A stretch of 10,262 nt of DNA from contig CALJLD010000148.1 of assembly GCA_937982665.1 (NCBI GenBank), positions 1-10,262 on the forward strand, written 5' to 3'. This DNA comes from an uncultured Planctomycetales bacterium (GTDB lineage: Bacteria > Planctomycetota > Planctomycetia > Pirellulales > S012-138). Both the position numbers and the translations under genes were made by a program. Below the pieces are notes generated by a model. It was not told the origin of the DNA. It did no database searches and saw only the letters and a program-made list of their open reading frames with translations. This document shows positions 6,296 through 10,262 of the stretch, in pieces. Numbering within the stretch: the stretch's first letter is position 1; each line of letters starts with the position of its first letter.

Positions 6296-6368
6296 TCGTT
6301 CCGAAACAGCAACGACAACGCATGCTGTTTCGCGGCATGCTGTTTTGGGCATGCTGTTTCGGGAACGA
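6296..6368. repeat. Inverted repeat enclosing a three-copy tandem repeat in a gene leader
   Basis: TCGTTCCGAAACAGCA (6296-6311) is complementary to TGCTGTTTCGGGAACGA (6352-6368) except for one extra G. Between and overlapping the right arm, GCATGCTGTTT occurs three times, starting at 6320, 6335 and 6349 (the middle one followed by T, the others by C). The left arm can therefore pair with any of three partners. The structure lies 37 to 109 bases upstream of the start codon at 6259 and would be in the mRNA leader if transcription starts further upstream. Confidence 0.8.
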
Positions 6369-6453
6369 CCTGCCCAGGCACAAACATACATGAAGCGAGG
6401 TTCACGAGGTGTAACGACCCTGTAACTCCCGTGAGTCAGTTCTGCGAACGCGC

Positions 6454-6490
6454 AAAAAAAACGGACCTCGCCGAGAAGGCAAGATCCGTT
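6454..6490 (-). terminator. Rho-independent terminator for the Cys/His-repeat gene
   Basis: On the minus strand, a 12-bp stem (plus positions 6478-6489 pairing with 6461-6472; G-U pairs at two places) closes a five-base loop TTCTC and runs directly into eight T residues (plus-strand A-run 6454-6461). The plus-strand version would have two C-A mismatches and an A-run, so the signal is specific to the minus strand. It lies just over 100 bases after the stop of the gene at 6596-7036. Confidence 0.88.
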
Positions 6491-6595
6491 CTATGTTGCA
6501 TTTTGTCCCAGACGATGGAGGAGCCAGTGGTCACTCAATTCGTCTTGGTCAAATTGTTAATCGCGTCAATCACGCCGCATGGCGACGCTTAGAAC

Positions 6596-7036
6596 TTAGC
6601 GACGGAAAGAAACCGTGCGATAGTTCATCGGAGCGCGATCATAGCTGGCCGAGCCAGGAACCGGCGCGCCAGCGCCAGCGCCGTCAGCCGGCGGCGGAGG
6701 CGGAACTTCGCCACCAGCCGGGGGACCGGCGGGAGCGGCGTATCCACCATGGCAACCATGGCACGGAACGTAGCACGCCGAGCAATGGCAGTGACGACGG
6801 CGTCCGTGGCATCGACCATGACAACGGCCGTGGCAACGACCATGGCACGAGTGGCAGCCATGACAGCTGTGGCATCCGTGGCAAGAATGGCAACCATGGC
6901 AGCTGTGGCAACCATGGCACGAGTGACAACCATGGCAACCATGGCCGGCGTTGGCGGTATCACTACCGGTCGAAATCAGCGAAAGGCCGACGACCGCCAG
7001 AAAAACAGCCACGCCCAATAACAAAGCGCGATTCAT
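6596..7036 (-). CDS. Secreted Cys/His triplet-repeat protein
   Basis: A 146-aa protein from ATG 7036, supported by a strong ribosome site (GAGGAGGAG at 7044-7052, 7-base spacer). The longer frame reaching 7282 lacks both a signal and a ribosome site at its start. Residues 1-30 are a signal peptide or anchor (MNRALLLGVAVFLAVVGLSL, then ANA). Residues 34-64 repeat Cys-His-Gly/Ser with strict three-residue period, then CHGR units to 78, then a looser Cys/His part to 98; 19 cysteines lie within 34-95. The C-terminal third is Pro/Gly/Ala-rich (VPPPPPADGAGAGAP) and ends MNYRTVSFRR. Proteins with such CH-rich runs are a feature of planctomycete genomes as I recall; their function is unknown. Metal binding or disulfide-linked wall structure are both possible. 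CXXCH occurs about eleven times but in overlapping register, so ordinary haem c attachment is unlikely. It is divergent from hemL, with a 665-base gap. Confidence 0.87.
   Translation of the reverse strand: MNRALLLGVAVFLAVVGLSLISTGSDTANAGHGCHGCHSCHGCHSCHGCHSCHGCHSCHGCHSCHGRCHGRCHGRCHGRRRHCHCSACYVPCHGCHGGYAAPAGPPAGGEVPPPPPADGAGAGAPVPGSASYDRAPMNYRTVSFRR
6803..6940 (-). repeat. Coding microrepeat (Cys-His-Gly/Ser/Arg units)
   Basis: DNA repeat underlying the Cys-His repeats. The plus strand shows many CCATGGCA and CATGGCAAC motifs with 9-base and longer periods from three-residue units; units of four residues (CHGR) follow toward 6803. Such arrays are prone to unit gain or loss, so repeat number may vary among strains. 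The same repeat creates long false open frames on the other strand. Confidence 0.75.
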
Positions 7037-7701
7037 TTCTTGGCTCCTCCTCAAAGGACAAATCAAAGTTCCCGTTCTTCTGCTGCCTCGCAATACAACT
7101 TGCTGAACACTCTGGGCAGCACGAACCAAATACTTGCGGCGGCCCCAAACCATCGGGTACCAATGCCCTCGTGGCGCCACAATCTTGCGAACAGGCTCTT
7201 CGCGGTATGTTTTCCGTTTAGGAAGCCTGGGCAGGGCCGCTAAGGCTGGCCGATAGCCTAACAATGCACTACATGCTGTCAACCGGTTGGCGGCAAAATA
7301 CGAGAAATAGATAGCTTTTGGTGATTTAGAAAATCTCGCGTGGCATTTTTTCGATCAACTGGCAGATTGAAGCCACCCAATTTATCCATTGTGAACCAGC
7401 AGCGAGTCAAACCAGCGGCCTGCATTCGTCCCGTGTTCGAGTTTGCTCGTCCGTCCCGTTGACTCCCGCCGCTTTGAAACGTTCCCCGCAGGAACGAGAG
7501 TGCCACAAGGTGCCATGAAAGAGTGCCACAAGGTGCCATGAAGTCGCATTGCTGAATGCCCGCCGCCCCCACTTTGGCTTCACGCAAACTTCCCACGCAG
7601 GCTAGACAGCTCGCAAGGCCTGTTTTTCTCGCACTCATTCGGTCTAATGCCAAAAGCCGGTCGAGTTTCCGCTGCGCCCGCCACCACCTCCATAGAGAAA
7701 C
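7037..7701. other. Divergent intergenic gap upstream of hemL
   Basis: Separates the minus-strand Cys/His-repeat gene from plus-strand hemL, so promoters for both should lie here, but no convincing -35/-10 pair stands out. It contains a somewhat AT-rich patch at about 7290-7345 and a 23-bp tandem repeat at 7498-7542. Long open frames on the minus strand run through the tandem repeat and have no recognisable protein character. No gene is supported. Confidence 0.5.
7498..7542. repeat. Two-copy 23-bp tandem repeat
   Basis: GAGTGCCACAAGGTGCCATG followed by AA occurs at 7498 and again at 7521, a period of 23. Each unit contains GTGCCA twice, resembling the GGTGCCA of the REP head, but there is no stem-forming partner, so it is not a REP. 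It lies about 160 bases before hemL. Confidence 0.8.
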
Positions 7702-9009
<1,308 letters not shown>

Positions 9010-9050
9010 CATCATCAAGCCTCAAACAACTCCAGTGACCACCGAAGGAG

Positions 9051-9080
9051 GGTGCCACTGGCAAGCGTAGTCTGCCAGTG
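9051..9080 (+). repeat. REP palindrome copy 4
   Basis: Consensus except for one base in the loop (AGCGTAGTC). Followed by TTTCTTAGAGTTGG, the first tail type. It begins 42 bases after the hemL stop. Confidence 0.92.
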
Positions 9081-9191
9081 TTTCTTAGAGTTGGGAAGAA
9101 ATCGCCCTTAGCTGCTTCGCGAATCACTCTGTGGAGCGAACGCGCATCAGCCGGGCTGTTTGCTTGGCGCCAACTTGACGTTCCCGGAAGA

Positions 9192-9221
9192 CACTGGCAG
9201 ACTTCGCTTGCCAGTGGCACC
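9192..9221 (-). repeat. REP palindrome copy 5
   Basis: Exact consensus on the minus strand. First member of a same-orientation doublet with copy 6, 81 bases apart start to start. Confidence 0.93.
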
Positions 9222-9272
9222 CACCGGGTTGAGAAGAACTGTTTGCTTGGCTTTTTGTGTTGGCCAACAAGG

Positions 9273-9302
9273 CACTGGCAGACTTCGCTTGCCAGTGGCA
9301 CC
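9273..9302 (-). repeat. REP palindrome copy 6
   Basis: Exact consensus on the minus strand. On the minus strand the hairpin is followed by CCTTGTTGGCCAACA, the second tail type, which itself contains the palindrome TTGGCCAA (9260-9267). Confidence 0.93.
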
Positions 9303-9426
9303 AGTGGCCCCCCGGCGATAACACGAAAGAAAACATCGCCAGTAAGATTGATGCAGTAGGGGAAAGCTTTGCCGCGGTTGATTTCTAACAGCATCGCCTC
9401 AACAGCGTCGATATGAAGAAGACTAG

Positions 9427-9456
9427 GGTGGCACTGGCAAGCGAAGTCTGCCAGTG
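9427..9456 (+). repeat. REP palindrome copy 7, abutting the transposase gene
   Basis: One change in the head (GGTGG for GGTGC), stem and loop exact. Followed by TTTCCTGCAGTTGG, the first tail type, which ends about a dozen bases before the stop codon of the transposase. It forms the left flank of the gene in orientation opposite to the right-flank copies. Confidence 0.92.
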
Positions 9457-9482
9457 TTTCCTGCAGTTGGGTATGCGGCAAA

Positions 9483-10076
9483 TCACTGCAAGAACTCCGC
9501 CGGGAGTGACGTGACCTTCGGCGAAGTCAACGGAAGCAATCGTTCGTCGGCCAAGTAAGTTCGATAGCTGGACCACTTCCAGTCTTCAGGTCTTTGGCAA
9601 AGGCTTCGCCGCAGTGGATTGTTGTGGATGTAGTCGATCGATGTGAGCACTACGTCCGGCGTGTTGAGGTTGCGATCGTAGCCGGGGCCTGCTTGCCAGA
9701 AGCGAAAGGTTTGCTTGCCTGGTCGCTCGGTGATCGTCAGTTTGGCCAGGAGTGAACTGTTTGACTGACGCAGGTCATGTTTGATCTTGGTCGAGCAAGA
9801 CTGTTTGAGGGATTTGAGAAACTGGCTGATCTCTGCCTGTGCAGGGTCCTGCGGCCAGACCAGCAAATGCACGTGCTCCGGCATGAAGACGAATGCTGAC
9901 AGGCACAATTGGTGCTTCTCGAGAGCAAAGTCGACGCTCTCTGCCAAGAAGTTTCGCCGGGTATCATTGGTCAGCAACCGTTGCCGGAGATGGCACGAGA
10001 ATGTCAATTCGTGCAAGTCGCCAGCTTGGTGGTAACGACGAATGGTTTTGTGTTTTCTGCCCGGTGTCGCATTCAT
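9483..10076 (-). CDS. REP-associated tyrosine transposase (RAYT, TnpA_REP type)
   Basis: A 197-aa single-domain Y1 HUH nuclease. The metal-binding pair His-Val-His lies at 68-70 within FMPEHVHLLVWP (64-75). The catalytic tyrosine is predicted to be Y149 in SIDYIHNNPLRRSLC (146-160), followed by EDWKWSSYRTY (164-174), all hallmark RAYT features. The N-terminal RRYHQAGDLHELTFSCHL (13-30) is the usual first strand. Length is normal and no frameshift or stop is seen, so the enzyme looks intact. Such proteins nick single-stranded REP hairpins beside a short 5' head and are thought to spread REPs; they are usually single-copy and not self-mobile like insertion sequences. REPs flank it on both sides in opposite orientation (9427 plus; 10153 and 10238 minus), supporting these as its substrates. 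The ATG at 10076 lacks a clear ribosome site, which fits low expression. Confidence 0.96.
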   Translation of the reverse strand: MNATPGRKHKTIRRYHQAGDLHELTFSCHLRQRLLTNDTRRNFLAESVDFALEKHQLCLSAFVFMPEHVHLLVWPQDPAQAEISQFLKSLKQSCSTKIKHDLRQSNSSLLAKLTITERPGKQTFRFWQAGPGYDRNLNTPDVVLTSIDYIHNNPLRRSLCQRPEDWKWSSYRTYLADERLLPLTSPKVTSLPAEFLQ

Positions 10077-10152
10077 GCAGGCAGTTTGGTGGGAGCTTGA
10101 TTACGAGTCAAGCAAACTGTGGAGGCTGAACTCAATCTGTCGGCCGACAAGG

Positions 10153-10182
10153 CAGTGGCAGACTTCGCTTGCCAGTGGCACC
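10153..10182 (-). repeat. REP palindrome copy 8
   Basis: Minus-strand copy with one change in the distal arm (CAGTGGCA on the plus strand). Its tail on the minus strand reads CCTTGTCGGCCGACA, the second tail type with compensating changes that keep the inner palindrome. It lies 76 bases upstream of the transposase start. Confidence 0.92.
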
Positions 10183-10237
10183 CTTTAGGTTGAGAAAAAG
10201 ACTGTTGGGCTGGGCTCTCTTTTGTTGGCCAAGACGG

Positions 10238-10262
10238 CACTGGCAGACTTCGCTTGCCAGTG
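10238..10262 (-). repeat. REP palindrome copy 9, cut by the window end
   Basis: The 25-base hairpin is complete and matches the consensus; the head would lie beyond the window. It forms an 85-base-period doublet with copy 8. Its tail (CCGTCTTGGCCAACA on the minus strand) is of the second type. Confidence 0.9.

Larger units (their letters stand above)
6260..6595. other. Intergenic gap with leader repeats and a terminator
   Basis: Between the two minus-strand secreted protein genes. It holds the leader of the 319-aa gene with the nested repeat at 6296-6368 and, nearer the upstream gene, the terminator at 6454-6490. With that terminator in place, the 319-aa gene must have its own promoter, probably between about 6370 and 6450. 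I see no clear -35/-10 pair there. No gene is supported. Confidence 0.6.
9010..9482. other. Convergent gap with four REP copies
   Basis: Lies between the 3' ends of hemL and the transposase gene. It contains REPs at 9051 (plus), 9192 and 9273 (minus, a doublet) and 9427 (plus). The remaining 9303-9426 stretch has no recognised content. Frames through this region translate the REPs into peptides such as LASEVCQCL and ETLADFACQ, which are repeat artefacts and not genes. Confidence 0.7.

Noticed and set aside
5694..6425. 243-aa plus-strand frame
   Set aside because: Antisense of the 319-aa secreted protein gene, which has a ribosome site, a signal peptide and a terminator.
6493..7221. 242-aa plus-strand frame with Gly/His/Asn repeats
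   Set aside because: It is the complement of the Cys-His coding repeat; the opposite strand has the signal peptide and strong ribosome site.
7037..7282. N-terminal extension of the Cys/His-repeat gene
   Set aside because: The extension is Arg-rich without export features and would bury the signal peptide; the GAGGAGGAG site fixes the start at 7036.
7360..7382. ACTGGCAGATTGAAG as a possible REP remnant
   Set aside because: Only about the first ten bases match; there is no stem partner and no head.

Overview
The window looks like a stretch of chromosome from a planctomycete, most likely a Pirellulales-type one. Four things suggest this: a secreted protein built of tandem Cys-His-x triplets, a large secreted HEAT-like repeat protein, sparse gene packing with long intergenic gaps and moderately high GC, and a planctomycete-flavoured REP-associated tyrosine transposase (RAYT). 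This is an inference from gene style, since no species marker is present. Layout, left to right: a tRNA-Arg(TCG) at the left edge; a plus-strand pair made of an SPFH/band-7 membrane protein and a small ribbon-helix-helix (Arc-like) protein; a convergent intergenic region with two REP palindromes and one decayed copy; then a run of four minus-strand genes. These are a secreted HEAT-like protein of about 600 aa, a small Cys-rich secreted protein, a secreted protein of unknown function (319 aa), and a Cys/His-repeat secreted protein (146 aa). All four begin with a hydrophobic N-terminal segment that can serve as a signal peptide or membrane anchor, and the last three have strong Shine-Dalgarno sites. 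After these come a divergent gap, hemL (glutamate-1-semialdehyde aminomutase, tetrapyrrole synthesis, plus strand), a REP-dense convergent gap, and the RAYT gene (minus strand), which is bracketed by REPs. The most system-like element is the RAYT with its palindromes. Nine copies (one cut by the window end) of a 30-nt element share a GGTGC head followed by a hairpin with CACTGGCA and TGCCAGTG arms, and there is at least one decayed copy. Copies fall into two groups by the sequence following the hairpin, and one group forms doublets with an 81-85 bp period on either side of the transposase. A separate perfect palindrome at 4085-4111 carries the same head on a different stem and may be a sister REP family. 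Copies lie only between genes. Other points of interest are a three-copy tandem repeat nested in a 16-17 bp inverted repeat in the leader of the 319-aa gene, a degenerate 17-18 bp array upstream of the Cys-rich gene, an apparent relic of an aminotransferase C-terminus at about 4224-4385, and a clear strand-specific terminator at 6454-6490. The secreted genes have separate leaders and at least partly separate terminators, so they are probably individual transcription units and not one operon.
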